In this document: positions 44,098 through 55,657 of the stretch, piece by piece | Layout: every line of letters begins with the position of its first letter | How positions within the stretch are numbered: the stretch's first letter is position 1 | Assembly (NCBI RefSeq): GCF_027912515.1 | Contig: NZ_CP115464.1 | Location: 434,001-498,000, forward strand | Length of the DNA: 64,000 nucleotides | From: Brevundimonas sp. NIBR10 | Lineage (GTDB): Bacteria > Pseudomonadota > Alphaproteobacteria > Caulobacterales > Caulobacteraceae | Direction of reading: 5' to 3' | The notes under the pieces: model-generated | Database searches by the model: none | The model's input: only the letters and a program-made list of their open reading frames with translations | What the model was told of the DNA's origin: nothing | Position numbers and translations under genes: made by a program

Positions 44098-45255
44098 ATG
44101 ACCATGCCCAACGCCCTGACCCGCACCGTCTCGACCCTGGCGCTAATCGCCATCCTGGGAGGGTGCTCGACCCTGCCGCGCGACGGACCCTCGGGCCGCG
44201 CGGTCGCCCGCGGTGCGTCGGCCGAACAGGCCAACTATGTGATCGTCGATCTGGACTATGCGTTGACCGAGCAGATCAAGGCCCAGCCGTCCCAGTTCCT
44301 GGGCTCGCTGACGGACGCGACAGAGCCTGCGGCCGGCGGAATGATCGGTCCCGGCGATACCCTGGCCGTGGCCATTCTGGAGCCCAGCGGCACGCTGTTC
44401 GGCGGCGGATCGGGAGGCGAGGGCATCCGTCCCGGCAATCAGAATCTGCCCGCCATCGTGGTCAACTCGGCGGGTTCCGTGACCATCCCCTATGCCGGGC
44501 AGGTCAATGTCGCAGGTCTCAGCGCCACCGAAGCCGGTCAGGCCATCCAACGCGCGCTTCGCGGCAAGGTCGGCAACCCCCAGGTCGTCGTCTCCGTGGC
44601 CAACAACGCGTACAACACCGTCACCGTTCTGGGCGAGGTTCGCCAGCCCGGCCGGGCCCTGCTGAGCGGCAACGCCAACACCATCCTGGATGTCATCGCG
44701 GCCGCCGGGGGATCGACCCGTACCCCCGAGGATGTGATCGTCAACATCCAGCGCGACGGCCGGACCTATACGGCACCGCTCGGCGTGGTCACGACCGAGT
44801 TCGGCGAGAACATCCGCCTGCAACGCGGCGATCAGGTGAACCTGACCTACCGTCCCCGTCGCTATTCGACGTTCGGGGCCCTGGGCGCGATCTCACAGGT
44901 CGAGATGGCGGCCGGTCCCCTGACCCTGGCCGGAGCCCTCAGCCGCGTCGGCGGGTTGAACTCCACCATCGCCAATGCACGGTCGGTCCTGGTCTTCCGC
45001 TTCGAGCGGCCCGAGGTCGCCCAGGCGATCGGCCTGACGCAAACCGCCCTGCCGCGCGGGGTTCCGGTGGTCTATCGCCTCAACCTTGAGGAAGGGACCG
45101 GCTTCTTCACCGCCAACAACTTCATGATCCAGCCGGACGACATCCTGTACGTCCCGAACTCGGATTCGGCGGAACTGAGCAAATTCTTCACCCTGGTCCA
45201 GACCTTCACGCGGGTGATCTACGACATCTCGGTGACCAACACCCTGAACCAGTAG
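44098..45255 (+). CDS. Polysaccharide export lipoprotein, Wza/HfsD-like
   Basis: The 385-aa outer-membrane polysaccharide export protein has a lipobox AILGGC with Cys23. A Poly_export domain spans about 75-160 (GMIGPGDTLAVAI, VNSAGSVTIPYAGQVNVAGL), followed by SLBB domains (VTVLGEVRQPGRALLSGNAN, about 190-245, and a second, about 250-330). Family members form the translocation channel for capsule or exopolysaccharide. It is preceded by a glycosyltransferase gene and followed after 4 nt by an unknown gene, suggesting one transcription unit. In Caulobacter relatives such proteins serve holdfast or capsule export; which glycan here is unknown. Confidence 0.92.
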   Translation: MTMPNALTRTVSTLALIAILGGCSTLPRDGPSGRAVARGASAEQANYVIVDLDYALTEQIKAQPSQFLGSLTDATEPAAGGMIGPGDTLAVAILEPSGTLFGGGSGGEGIRPGNQNLPAIVVNSAGSVTIPYAGQVNVAGLSATEAGQAIQRALRGKVGNPQVVVSVANNAYNTVTVLGEVRQPGRALLSGNANTILDVIAAAGGSTRTPEDVIVNIQRDGRTYTAPLGVVTTEFGENIRLQRGDQVNLTYRPRRYSTFGALGAISQVEMAAGPLTLAGALSRVGGLNSTIANARSVLVFRFERPEVAQAIGLTQTALPRGVPVVYRLNLEEGTGFFTANNFMIQPDDILYVPNSDSAELSKFFTLVQTFTRVIYDISVTNTLNQ

Positions 45256-45259
45256 CGCC

Positions 45260-45862
45260 ATGGGCTGGCGTCCGCCGCGCATTCCATGGGCCTGGCCGGG
45301 GTCTCGGCGTCGCCGGGCCGAAGCGTCGCCAATCGATCCCTGGGAGGCCGCGCCGCGCCGTGAACGCGTGCCCGACGACACCCCGGCCGCGCGCCTCCTG
45401 TCCGAGATCGAGGCCGGGGCCCTGGCCGTCTATGCCGCCCACGATCTGCCGACACGGCCGGGTCAGTACGCCCGGTCACCGCGCGCGACCGGCTGGCGCT
45501 ATCTGGCCGACGACCTGACCGCTGAGGAGCGCTGGGCTTTGGTCCTGGCCCAGAAGGACGGGTCGGGCTGGCGGTTCGGCTCGCTGGAGGACATCGGCGA
45601 CCAGCCGGACAGTCCACCGGACCTGAAGGAGGCGTCGCTCATGCTGCGCGATTGTCACACACTGCGCACCCGGCTGGCGGAACGCAGCGGCCCGGACTTC
45701 GCCAACGATGTCGAGACGGCCATCGACCTGGGCATGGCCTGGCGGCAACTCCAGCTTTCGCCGCCCCGGTCGGTCGAGGTTCGGATCGCCCCACCGGCCA
45801 AACCGAAGAAACCTCGGAAATCCCGCGCCAAGCCCAAGCCGGCCAAGGACAGCCAGGACTGA
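45260..45862 (+). CDS. Unknown protein with basic Lys/Pro-rich tail
   Basis: I do not recognise this 200-aa protein. It has an Arg/Trp/Pro-rich start (MGWRPPRIPWAWPGSRRRRA), a globular middle (about 45-165) without clear motif, and a C-terminal tail of Lys, Pro and Arg (PPAKPKKPRKSRAKPKPAKD). No signal peptide or TM. It begins 4 nt after the exporter stop, so it is probably co-expressed with it. The basic tail could bind nucleic acid or a polyanionic surface polymer; this is speculation. Confidence 0.72.
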   Translation: MGWRPPRIPWAWPGSRRRRAEASPIDPWEAAPRRERVPDDTPAARLLSEIEAGALAVYAAHDLPTRPGQYARSPRATGWRYLADDLTAEERWALVLAQKDGSGWRFGSLEDIGDQPDSPPDLKEASLMLRDCHTLRTRLAERSGPDFANDVETAIDLGMAWRQLQLSPPRSVEVRIAPPAKPKKPRKSRAKPKPAKDSQD

Positions 45863-46233
45863 TCGACCTTCACGTGACGCGAGGACCGTGAGGGTCAGCA
45901 AATGTCACCGTGACACAAGCGACGTGCCATACCGTGCCAGGTCATGGCGGGTTATCAGAAATCAGACTGTTAACAGTTTGGCGGGCCCCGGACGGGCTGG
46001 ACTGTAGAGTTCGGACGCGTCACCTCGTAACGGCTGGCTCCCATCGCATTGTCAAAGACCCCGGTGCCGAGATGGAGACAGCAAGTCCAGACCGCAAGGG
46101 ATAAAGAGGATTATATTCCTTTTCCTTCGCCGCGCCGTCGACCGGGCAAATCCGGACATCCCATACGACCGAGGGGTCCTCACAACAGGCCCGAAGATCG
46201 TCGAACACACAGCCCGACTGGACCCACGACGGC
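45863..46233. other. 371-nt gap between convergent genes, no gene seen
   Basis: The gap lies between the unknown gene and the convergent LLM gene. It is unusually AT-rich in places for this window (GGATTATATTCCTTTTCC at about 46109-46126; GACTGTTAACAGTTTGG at about 45966-45982). No reading frame is gene-like. It could hold a small RNA or a relic of inserted DNA, and no terminator was identified. Confidence 0.55.
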
Positions 46234-47244
46234 CTAAGCCGCTATCGCCAGTCCACCCATCGCGTCGGCCAGCAGTTCCAGCGAGCGGACGCGGTCGGCG
46301 TGGGACCAGATCTGGCTGGTGATCATCAGCTCGTCGGCGCCGGTGCGGGCGACGAAGGCGTCGATCTCGCGACGGACCGTGGCCGGCGACCCGACCGCCG
46401 AACAGGCCAGGGCCTGGGCGATCATGCCGCGTTCGGCCTCGCCCAGTGCCTGCTCATAGCCCTCGACCGGCGGCGGCAGCTTGCCCGGGCGGCCCGAGCG
46501 CAGGTTGACGAAGGCCTGCTGGACCGAGCTGAACAACAGTCGCGCCTGATCGTCGGTCTCGGCCGCAAAGACGTTGAAACCCAGCATCACATAGGGCTTT
46601 GCCAGCCGGTCGGAGGCCCGGAAGGTCCGGCGATAGGTCTGGATCGCCGCCATCATCTCGGACGGGGCGAAATGGCTGGCAAAGGCGTAGGGCAGGCCCA
46701 GATGCGCCGCCAGCTGGGCCCCATAGGTGGATGAACCCAGGATCCAGACCGGGATGTCCTGGCCCTCGCCGGGATTGGCGCGGATGCGCTGGTCCTCGGT
46801 CGCCGGGGCGAACCAGTGCATCAGCTCCATCACATCCTGGGGGAAGTTGTCGACGTCCCCCTGGAGCGTGCGCCTCAGGGCCCGCGCCGTGGCCATGTCC
46901 GAGCCCGGCGCGCGACCCAGACCCAGGTCGATACGGCCGGGATGGAGAGCCGCCAGGGTGCCGAACTGTTCGGCGATGACGAGGGGCGCGTGGTTCGGCA
47001 GCATGACCCCGCCCGCTCCGACGCGGATCGTCTTCGTCGCCGCCGCCACGGCCCCGATCACCACCGAGGTCGCCGCCGAAGCGATGCCCGCCATATTGTG
47101 GTGCTCGGCCAGCCAATAGCGGTTGAAGCCCAGCCGCTCGGCGTGGCGGGCCAGATCGATCGTGTTGGCGAGCGCTTGCGACACATCCGAGCCTTGCGGC
47201 ACCGGGGCGAGATCGAGGATCGACAGGGTGGTCATGGACGCCAT
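46234..47244 (-). CDS. LLM-class flavin-dependent oxidoreductase (luciferase-like)
   Basis: This 336-aa monooxygenase-like protein of the bacterial luciferase fold is close to E. coli YhbW by motif: [56 protein letters not shown] and [14 protein letters not shown]. Flavin (FMN) binding is expected; the physiological substrate is unknown. ATG at 47244 and 47235 are both possible; the longer is listed because the extra residues fit the family leader length. No operon partner. Confidence 0.92.
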   Translation of the reverse strand: MASMTTLSILDLAPVPQGSDVSQALANTIDLARHAERLGFNRYWLAEHHNMAGIASAATSVVIGAVAAATKTIRVGAGGVMLPNHAPLVIAEQFGTLAALHPGRIDLGLGRAPGSDMATARALRRTLQGDVDNFPQDVMELMHWFAPATEDQRIRANPGEGQDIPVWILGSSTYGAQLAAHLGLPYAFASHFAPSEMMAAIQTYRRTFRASDRLAKPYVMLGFNVFAAETDDQARLLFSSVQQAFVNLRSGRPGKLPPPVEGYEQALGEAERGMIAQALACSAVGSPATVRREIDAFVARTGADELMITSQIWSHADRVRSLELLADAMGGLAIAA

Positions 47245-47377
47245 ATGGGGTGGCGGCCCCTGATCGAAACCCCCGCCACAGTCACAGTTGCATTCGCGCC
47301 TGCGGTGTTCTTGCGCGACCGATTTCGCTACGGAGGGTTAGGTTGGGTTGAATGCTCAAGCTGGAGCCGCCTGTCGA

Positions 47378-48319
47378 ATGCGTCGTTTCCTGATCTGGTC
47401 TGGCCTGGCGGTCGTGATCGGCCTTGTCCTGGCCGTGAGCGGATACCTGGCCTACGACCATTTTTACGCGCGTTTCCAGCCCGTTACGATCGCGCGAAAC
47501 CAGGGCGAGATCCAGCGGCTGCTGGACGAGGCGTCCTGGGTGTCGCCGGGTGGCGGCGACCAGCCCCTCTATATCATCGGCTATCGCGGCAGTGCCTCGA
47601 CCCATGCCTATGAGGCCGAAGAGGCCGAGAAACTGCGTGCCGGTGGGGCCGATGTGCGTGTGCTGATGTTCGCCCGGTCCGACCGCGAAGGGGCGACCCA
47701 GTCGACGCCGGCCGAACGGGCCACGATCGCCGAGCTGTGGCTGAACCGGGACTGGAACCTGTACCGCCGCTGGGCGGATACGCCGAGCGCCGGCTGGAAG
47801 GCCGAGGGCATCGCACCCGCCGACGGCAACCTGGCCCGCACCGCCGTGGTCGATGCCAGCCGACAGTTCGTCGCGCGGCTGGACACCCTCATGCGGGACG
47901 CTGGAGTCAAGCCGACCTGGCCTCTGGTCATCTGGCGCGACCGCGAGGGATTCCTGAAGGCCTGCGCCTGTGCCGACCGGCGGTCCTGGGCCTTCATCCG
48001 CGACGACCTGGATGCGCCGGACACCATCGCCGTCGAGGCCGCGCCGGTCGCCCCGGCCGGACCGATGACGCCGACGCCCGTGCCCGAGACCCAGGGTCTG
48101 CCTTATCCGGACCTGCCCGCTACACCCCCGGCGGCCACGCCACCGACCACAGCGCCCCAGCCAAGCCAGGCGGTGCCGGCCCCGACAGGTCAGGCGTCAG
48201 GCTCTTCTGCTCAGCGTCCGACCTCGCGGCTGGAGACCAACCGTCCGCGACCTCCGCGCGCCCAGACCCGGCCGACGACCCCGCCGCCGCCCGAGCCCGA
48301 AGACACCCAGTTCTACTGA
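47378..48319 (+). CDS. Unknown single-pass membrane protein with Pro-rich tail
   Basis: The 313-aa protein begins MRRFLIWSGLAVVIGLVLAV, an N-terminal TM anchor (about 5-25), followed by a periplasmic domain (about 30-230) and a low-complexity Pro/Thr/Ala tail (about 240-313). The domain contains PLYIIGYRGSASTHAYEAEE, VRVLMFARSDREGATQSTPA, LVIWRDREGFLKACACAD and RRSWAFIRDDL; the VIGxxGs-strand-helix pattern and CAC are vaguely thioredoxin-like, but no CxxC is present. The start at 47378 is chosen because the TM segment follows; a longer frame begins at 47348. Function not known. It is tail to tail with the kynureninase-like gene. Confidence 0.78.
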   Translation: MRRFLIWSGLAVVIGLVLAVSGYLAYDHFYARFQPVTIARNQGEIQRLLDEASWVSPGGGDQPLYIIGYRGSASTHAYEAEEAEKLRAGGADVRVLMFARSDREGATQSTPAERATIAELWLNRDWNLYRRWADTPSAGWKAEGIAPADGNLARTAVVDASRQFVARLDTLMRDAGVKPTWPLVIWRDREGFLKACACADRRSWAFIRDDLDAPDTIAVEAAPVAPAGPMTPTPVPETQGLPYPDLPATPPAATPPTTAPQPSQAVPAPTGQASGSSAQRPTSRLETNRPRPPRAQTRPTTPPPPEPEDTQFY

Positions 48320-48323
48320 AACG

Positions 48324-49487
48324 TCAGAACAGGCGTCGGCAGATGGAAATCAGGCGTTCGACGTCCTCGGCGTCCTGATACAGGCCAAAGCCGAAGCGGA
48401 TGGTGTCGTCGCGCACGTCAGTCACGACATTGGCGGCCAGCAGCGCCGCCCGCCAGGTCTGGGCATCCGGGTGCCGGAGGGCGATGAACCGTGCGCGGGG
48501 TCCCTCGCCCCCGACCGGATTGAGCACCGTCGCCTGACCCAGCGCGCGGCACTCACCGGCCGCCAGTGCCTGTGAGAACCGCTTTTGCAGCGCCAGCGCA
48601 TGGGCCGAGACATCGGCTGTGGTCAGCCCGGCCTCGTCCAGCATCCGCCGCACGCCGTTGAACCGGTACAGCGGTGTGGAATCGAAGGTCGCGCCCCAGA
48701 ACCGGCCCGCGTCCTCGCGGTACTGAACCCCACCCGGCGGCCCCATCAGATTGCCGAACTCCGCGAACCAGCCCGTCACCACGGGCCGCAGACAGAAGCC
48801 GTCCGGCGCGTGCAGGAACCCCGCCCCCTCGCCGGTCATGGCGTATTTATAGCCGCCCGAGACGTAGAATACACGGTCCGCGACGCCCGACAGGTCCGTC
48901 GGTGTGGCCATGAAGCCGTGATAGCCGTCGACGACGACCCATGGCCCATCAGGCTGCGCCAGAGCCGCCAGATCGGCGATCCGGTCGAAGGCCTGACCGG
49001 TCTTGAAGAAGACCTGACTGACCACGATCAGGTCATAGGCGCCCCGTTCGGCCTCGGCGACGAACCGGTCCGCAAAACTGGCGAACGGCTCCAGCGGCAC
49101 CCGCGTCACCACTGCCTCGCCCGCCTCCTCCCAGCGTTCGGCCTGACGGCGAAAGGCGTGGAACTCGCCGTCCGTGGTCAGGATGCGGAGGGGCTTTTTC
49201 GACAGGCCCGAAAAGATGCGGATCAGGAAGTCATGGGTGTTGGGGGCGAACACCACTGTCTCGGGATCCGGCAGGCCGAGCTCGGACGCGATATGCCTCT
49301 GCGCCTCGGGCACCACCTCACCGAAGACCAGATCCCATTTCCGGTCCGCGAACCGGTTCGCCTCGTCCCAGGCCCGCACCTGTCCGTCGAACGAGGCGTC
49401 AGGCCACAGGTGATGGCTATGCGCCGCGAAATGCAGCCGCGCGGGGTCGAGGGCTAGAGCGCGGGAGAAGAGGGGTTTGTGGGTCAT
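48324..49487 (-). CDS. PLP-dependent class V aminotransferase/kynureninase-like enzyme
   Basis: The 387-aa PLP enzyme carries the Schiff-base Lys214 in YVSGGYKYAMTGEGAGF, the PLP-holding Asp188 in VVVDGYHGFM and a His-rich start (AAHSHHLWPDASFDG). The overall pattern resembles kynureninase and related class V enzymes, but tryptophan-pathway neighbours are absent. The ATG at 49487 is 2 nt after the ParE stop, so it is the third gene of the ParD-ParE operon. Its substrate is unknown. The C-terminus DTIRFGFGLYQDAEDVERLI is typical of the family. Confidence 0.85.
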   Translation of the reverse strand: MTHKPLFSRALALDPARLHFAAHSHHLWPDASFDGQVRAWDEANRFADRKWDLVFGEVVPEAQRHIASELGLPDPETVVFAPNTHDFLIRIFSGLSKKPLRILTTDGEFHAFRRQAERWEEAGEAVVTRVPLEPFASFADRFVAEAERGAYDLIVVSQVFFKTGQAFDRIADLAALAQPDGPWVVVDGYHGFMATPTDLSGVADRVFYVSGGYKYAMTGEGAGFLHAPDGFCLRPVVTGWFAEFGNLMGPPGGVQYREDAGRFWGATFDSTPLYRFNGVRRMLDEAGLTTADVSAHALALQKRFSQALAAGECRALGQATVLNPVGGEGPRARFIALRHPDAQTWRAALLAANVVTDVRDDTIRFGFGLYQDAEDVERLISICRRLF

Positions 49488-49489
49488 GG

Positions 49490-49795
49490 CTATGCCGATA
49501 CACAACGACCGAAGACACCCTCATCGATATGGCGCGAAGAGGAGAGGATGCGTTCGATCAACACATGATCTTCTCGCACGGAATAGAAGATGCGGTATCG
49601 CCCCTCAACGGCCTGACGCACCGGTGGGTCCAAAGAGTACACGATGCGAAAGCGCAGCGGGCGTTTGGCCAACCCCAGACAGCGCGCCTCCAGAACATCC
49701 AGGAAGCGGTTGGCGGCTTCGTTGCTGCTCTCGCTGATATGGTCGCCGATCTCGCGAAGATCACGTTTGGTGGCTCGCGAGAAGACAACCCTCAT
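49490..49795 (-). CDS. parE: RelE/ParE-type toxin
   Basis: The 101-aa toxin has the ParE fold signature MRVVFSRATKRDLREIGDHI, RFRIVYSLDPPVRQAVEGRY and RIFYSVREDHVLIERILSSS. ParE toxins poison DNA gyrase; RelE relatives cleave mRNA. The ATG at 49795 overlaps the antitoxin stop (ATGA). The longer open frame upstream lies inside the antitoxin gene and is ignored. Downstream, 2 nt separate it from the PLP-enzyme gene. Confidence 0.88.
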   Translation of the reverse strand: MRVVFSRATKRDLREIGDHISESSNEAANRFLDVLEARCLGLAKRPLRFRIVYSLDPPVRQAVEGRYRIFYSVREDHVLIERILSSSRHIDEGVFGRCVSA

Positions 49796-50073
49796 TCCTT
49801 GATACTCACGGGATCGGCATATCGCGCCCGAAGCTCCGCGAAGACCTCCTCCATCGGATAGCCGGGGTGAGAATCCCTGCGTGACTCTTCGATCATTGCA
49901 AGAGCGTGCGCCCTGAACTCGGGTGAGTCCGCCCGTCGGTTTGTGGACCACTCTGTCGCCAGAGTGGTGACGGCGTCTTGGACCGAGCTGAATTCTCCGG
50001 CCGAGACGGCCTCTTCGATGTCCGCAAAGACATCCTTCGGAAGCTCGGCGACGACCCGTTCCATCTTGCCCAT
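49792..50073 (-). CDS. parD: ParD-like type II antitoxin
   Basis: This small antitoxin (93 aa from ATG 50073) has a ribbon-helix-helix-like start MERVVAELPKDVFADIEEAV and an acidic C-terminal toxin-binding region. It precedes and overlaps the parE gene, the standard ParDE order. GGAGG lies 6 nt before the ATG at 50073; a codon further upstream at 50106 is less likely. It should repress its own promoter together with the toxin. Confidence 0.85.
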   Translation of the reverse strand: MGKMERVVAELPKDVFADIEEAVSAGEFSSVQDAVTTLATEWSTNRRADSPEFRAHALAMIEESRRDSHPGYPMEEVFAELRARYADPVSIKE

Positions 50074-50131
50074 CACGGACCTCCGATCCCTTTCAGGATC
50101 GGTCATCCCCGTTGATTGCGCAAGGCTGCGG

Positions 50132-52987
<2,856 letters not shown>

Positions 52988-53226
52988 GGAGTATCCGAGG
53001 GCGGTCGAGCGTCTGAAGGCTCTTGAACAGGGTGGCCGAGAAAGGCCGTCAGCGCCTGGGTCCGAAAGGCCCGGTCATCGACGACCCGGCGCGCCTGAAA
53101 CAGGGCGCTGCGCGGGGCCGCGCGAACGATCGAAAACCCCTCGACTTGGGCGCAGGCGGGACTTAAGCACCGGCCATACCCCTGTCAACGCGAGGGCCTT
53201 TGCGGTCCGGGACGGAGAGCCTCCCC

Positions 53227-54195
53227 TTGTCCCTTTTTTCCACCGGGCGTCATTCGCGCAACCCCCTGATCCTGATCGCTTTCGTCGCCGTTCTGGCCGT
53301 CGCGGCCTGCGGTCGGGGCAGTGGCGACGATGCACCGCCGGAACCCGGCGATCGGGCCGTGGCCAAGGTCCAGGGCGAGACCCTGTGGGCGTCGGACGTC
53401 AAGCGCGAGGCAGTGGCCCAGGGGCTGGTCGGCGAGGGCGAGCCGCTGGACGTGACCAGCGACCTGTTCCGCCGGGTGCTGGACGAGGTCATCGACCAGA
53501 AGCTTCTGGCCGCCGAGGCCGAGCGGCGGGGGCTCGACAACTCCGCCCTGGCCCAGCGCCGGCTGAAGGCGACGCAGGAGCGGATCCTGGGCGACATGCT
53601 GGTCGAGAACGAGGTCAACGGCCGGATCAACGATCAGGCGGTCCAGACCCTGTATCAGGAGCAACTGCGCCTGGCCCGGACGTCGGAGGAGATCCGCATC
53701 CGCCTGATCCTGTCGCGCACCAAGCCCGAGGCGGACGCGGTGCTCGGCATCCTGGCCCAAGGGGCCCAGTTCGGGGCGGTGGCGCAGGAGCGGTCGGTGG
53801 ACGAGGCGACGCGCTTCTCGGGCGGCGACCTGGGCTATTCGACGATCGACGTGATGCCCCAGGCCTATGCCAACGCGCTGCGCGACGCGCCGGCCGGGTC
53901 GACGGTCGGCCCGTTCCAGACCGACGGCGGCTGGGCCGTGCTGCGGGTCGAGGACCGGAGGAAGGAAAGCCCGCCGACTCTGGAACAGGCGCGGCCCCAG
54001 ATCGTGCGCTATCTGACCTATGAAGGCGTACGCCAGTTGCTGGAACAGCTTCGCGGTCGAGCCAAGGTCGAGGTGCTGCTGGCCGGCGAGACCACGACCG
54101 GGCCGGAACCGCAGGAACCCGCCTCGGCGCCTGCGCCTGCGCCCGCCGCAGCGACATCCCCTGCCGCCCAACCCACCGCCGGAGCCCCGAAATGA
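53227..54195 (+). CDS. PpiC-type peptidyl-prolyl isomerase lipoprotein
   Basis: The 322-aa protein has a signal peptide with a lipobox LAVAAC (Cys28), an N-terminal SurA/PpiC-like chaperone region and a parvulin domain (about 155-255) with EEIRIRLILSRTKPEAD, ARFSGGDLGY-type TRFSGGDLGYSTIDVMPQAY and GPFQTDGGWAVLRVEDRR. An Ala/Pro-rich tail ends it. It probably helps fold outer-membrane proteins. The start is TTG at 53227, because GGAGAG lies 7 nt upstream and the signal peptide follows. The stop overlaps the argJ ATG. Confidence 0.9.
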   Translation: MSLFSTGRHSRNPLILIAFVAVLAVAACGRGSGDDAPPEPGDRAVAKVQGETLWASDVKREAVAQGLVGEGEPLDVTSDLFRRVLDEVIDQKLLAAEAERRGLDNSALAQRRLKATQERILGDMLVENEVNGRINDQAVQTLYQEQLRLARTSEEIRIRLILSRTKPEADAVLGILAQGAQFGAVAQERSVDEATRFSGGDLGYSTIDVMPQAYANALRDAPAGSTVGPFQTDGGWAVLRVEDRRKESPPTLEQARPQIVRYLTYEGVRQLLEQLRGRAKVEVLLAGETTTGPEPQEPASAPAPAPAAATSPAAQPTAGAPK

Positions 54196-55577
54196 GCCGG
54201 ACGCCACCGCCCCCCGGCAAGCCCTCGGCCGGCCAGAAGTTCGAGGCGGCGGTCGGCAAGGCGCTGGATCCCTTCGCCTCGGCCCTGAAGCGCGCCACGA
54301 CGCCGACAGCCCCCGCGCCTGCAGCGCCCGGCAAGCCCGGTCTGGCCGTCTCGCCCCTGGCCGTGCCCTTCCCGACCATCCCGCCCATCGGTGGGGTCGA
54401 GATCGCGACGGCGCGCGCGGGCTTCTACAAGCACGAGCGTGACGACCTGGTGGTCTTCTCCTTCGCCAAGGGCACGACCTGCGCCGGCGTCTTCACGCGG
54501 CACAAGATCGGCTCGGCCCCGGTGGACTGGTGCAAGCGGCACCTCGACGCGGCCGAGGGCGGCAAGGATGTGCGCGCCCTGGTGGTCAACGCGGGATGCG
54601 CCAACGCCTTCACCGGCAAGGCCGGGGCCGACGCGGCCCGCCGCACGGCCTCAGAAGTGGCAAAACGTTTCGGCTGTCGCCAGCGCGACGTCATGCTGGC
54701 CTCGACCGGGGTCATCGGCGTGGTGCTGGATGACAAGAAGATCGCCGCCCGGATGCCCGACATCGAGGCGGGTCTCGACGCCGACGGCTGGGCTCGCGCC
54801 GGTCGCGGCATCATGACCACCGACACCTTCCCCAAGGGGTCCTATGCCGAATGCCTGATCGACGGCGAAAAGGTCAGGATCGCCGGGATCGCCAAGGGGT
54901 CGGGCATGATCGCCCCGGACATGGCGACCATGCTGGCCTTCATCGTCACCGACGCCGACATCCATCCCGGCGTGCTGCGCGCCCTGCTGGGCCTGCACGT
55001 CCGCACCACCTTCAACTCGGTGACGGTGGATGGCGACACCTCGACCAACGACACCTGTCTGATGTTCGCCACCGGAGCCTCCAACGCGCCGCGCATCGGC
55101 CGGGTCGGCGACCGGCGGCTCAAGGAGTTCTCGGCGGCCCTGGACAAGGTCATGCTGGACCTGGCGCACCAGCTGGTGCGCGACGGCGAGGGGGCGACCA
55201 AATTCGTGCGGATCACCGTGGACGGCGCCGCCTCGCCCGCCTCGGCCCGCAAGCTGGCCAAGTCGATCGCCGACAGCCCCCTGGTCAAGACCGCCATCGC
55301 CGGCGAGGACGCCAACTGGGGCCGGGTCGTCATGGCCGTGGGCAAGACCGAAGAACCGGTCGACCGCGACGCCCTGGCCATCCGTTTCGGCCCCAATATC
55401 GCAGCCATCGACGGCGCCCCGTCCCCGACCTACGACGAGGCCGCGATGTCGGCCTATATGAAGAACCCCGAGATCGACATCACCGTGGACGTCGGCTCGG
55501 GCCGGGCCTCGGCAACGGTGTGGACCTGCGACCTGACCAAGGGCTACATCGAGATCAACGGGGACTATCGGAGCTGA
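54192..55577 (+). CDS. argJ: Bifunctional ornithine acetyltransferase/N-acetylglutamate synthase
   Basis: ArgJ transfers acetyl from N-acetylornithine to glutamate in the cyclic arginine pathway. The precursor self-cleaves at the Ala-Thr-like site; here MLASTGVIG places the nucleophile Thr172. Other motifs are VVNAGCANAFTGKAG, TDTFPKGSYAECLIDGE, VDGDTSTNDTCL and NWGRVVMAVGKT. The 461-aa length exceeds the typical about 405-413, owing to an extra Pro/Ala/Lys-rich N-terminal segment (residues about 1-65). Its start overlaps the PpiC lipoprotein stop. The enzyme is cytoplasmic. Confidence 0.95.
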   Translation: MSRTPPPPGKPSAGQKFEAAVGKALDPFASALKRATTPTAPAPAAPGKPGLAVSPLAVPFPTIPPIGGVEIATARAGFYKHERDDLVVFSFAKGTTCAGVFTRHKIGSAPVDWCKRHLDAAEGGKDVRALVVNAGCANAFTGKAGADAARRTASEVAKRFGCRQRDVMLASTGVIGVVLDDKKIAARMPDIEAGLDADGWARAGRGIMTTDTFPKGSYAECLIDGEKVRIAGIAKGSGMIAPDMATMLAFIVTDADIHPGVLRALLGLHVRTTFNSVTVDGDTSTNDTCLMFATGASNAPRIGRVGDRRLKEFSAALDKVMLDLAHQLVRDGEGATKFVRITVDGAASPASARKLAKSIADSPLVKTAIAGEDANWGRVVMAVGKTEEPVDRDALAIRFGPNIAAIDGAPSPTYDEAAMSAYMKNPEIDITVDVGSGRASATVWTCDLTKGYIEINGDYRS

Positions 55578-55657
55578 CCAAGGCCCCCATTCGGTTGTAG
55601 CGACTTGACTCAAGCGCGAACCGTGTTCGACGATTGAGCAAGTTTTGGGGGAACGGT

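Noticed and set aside
49796..49951. N-terminal extension of the toxin gene
   Set aside because: The extension lies inside the antitoxin gene in another frame and lacks conservation-like character.
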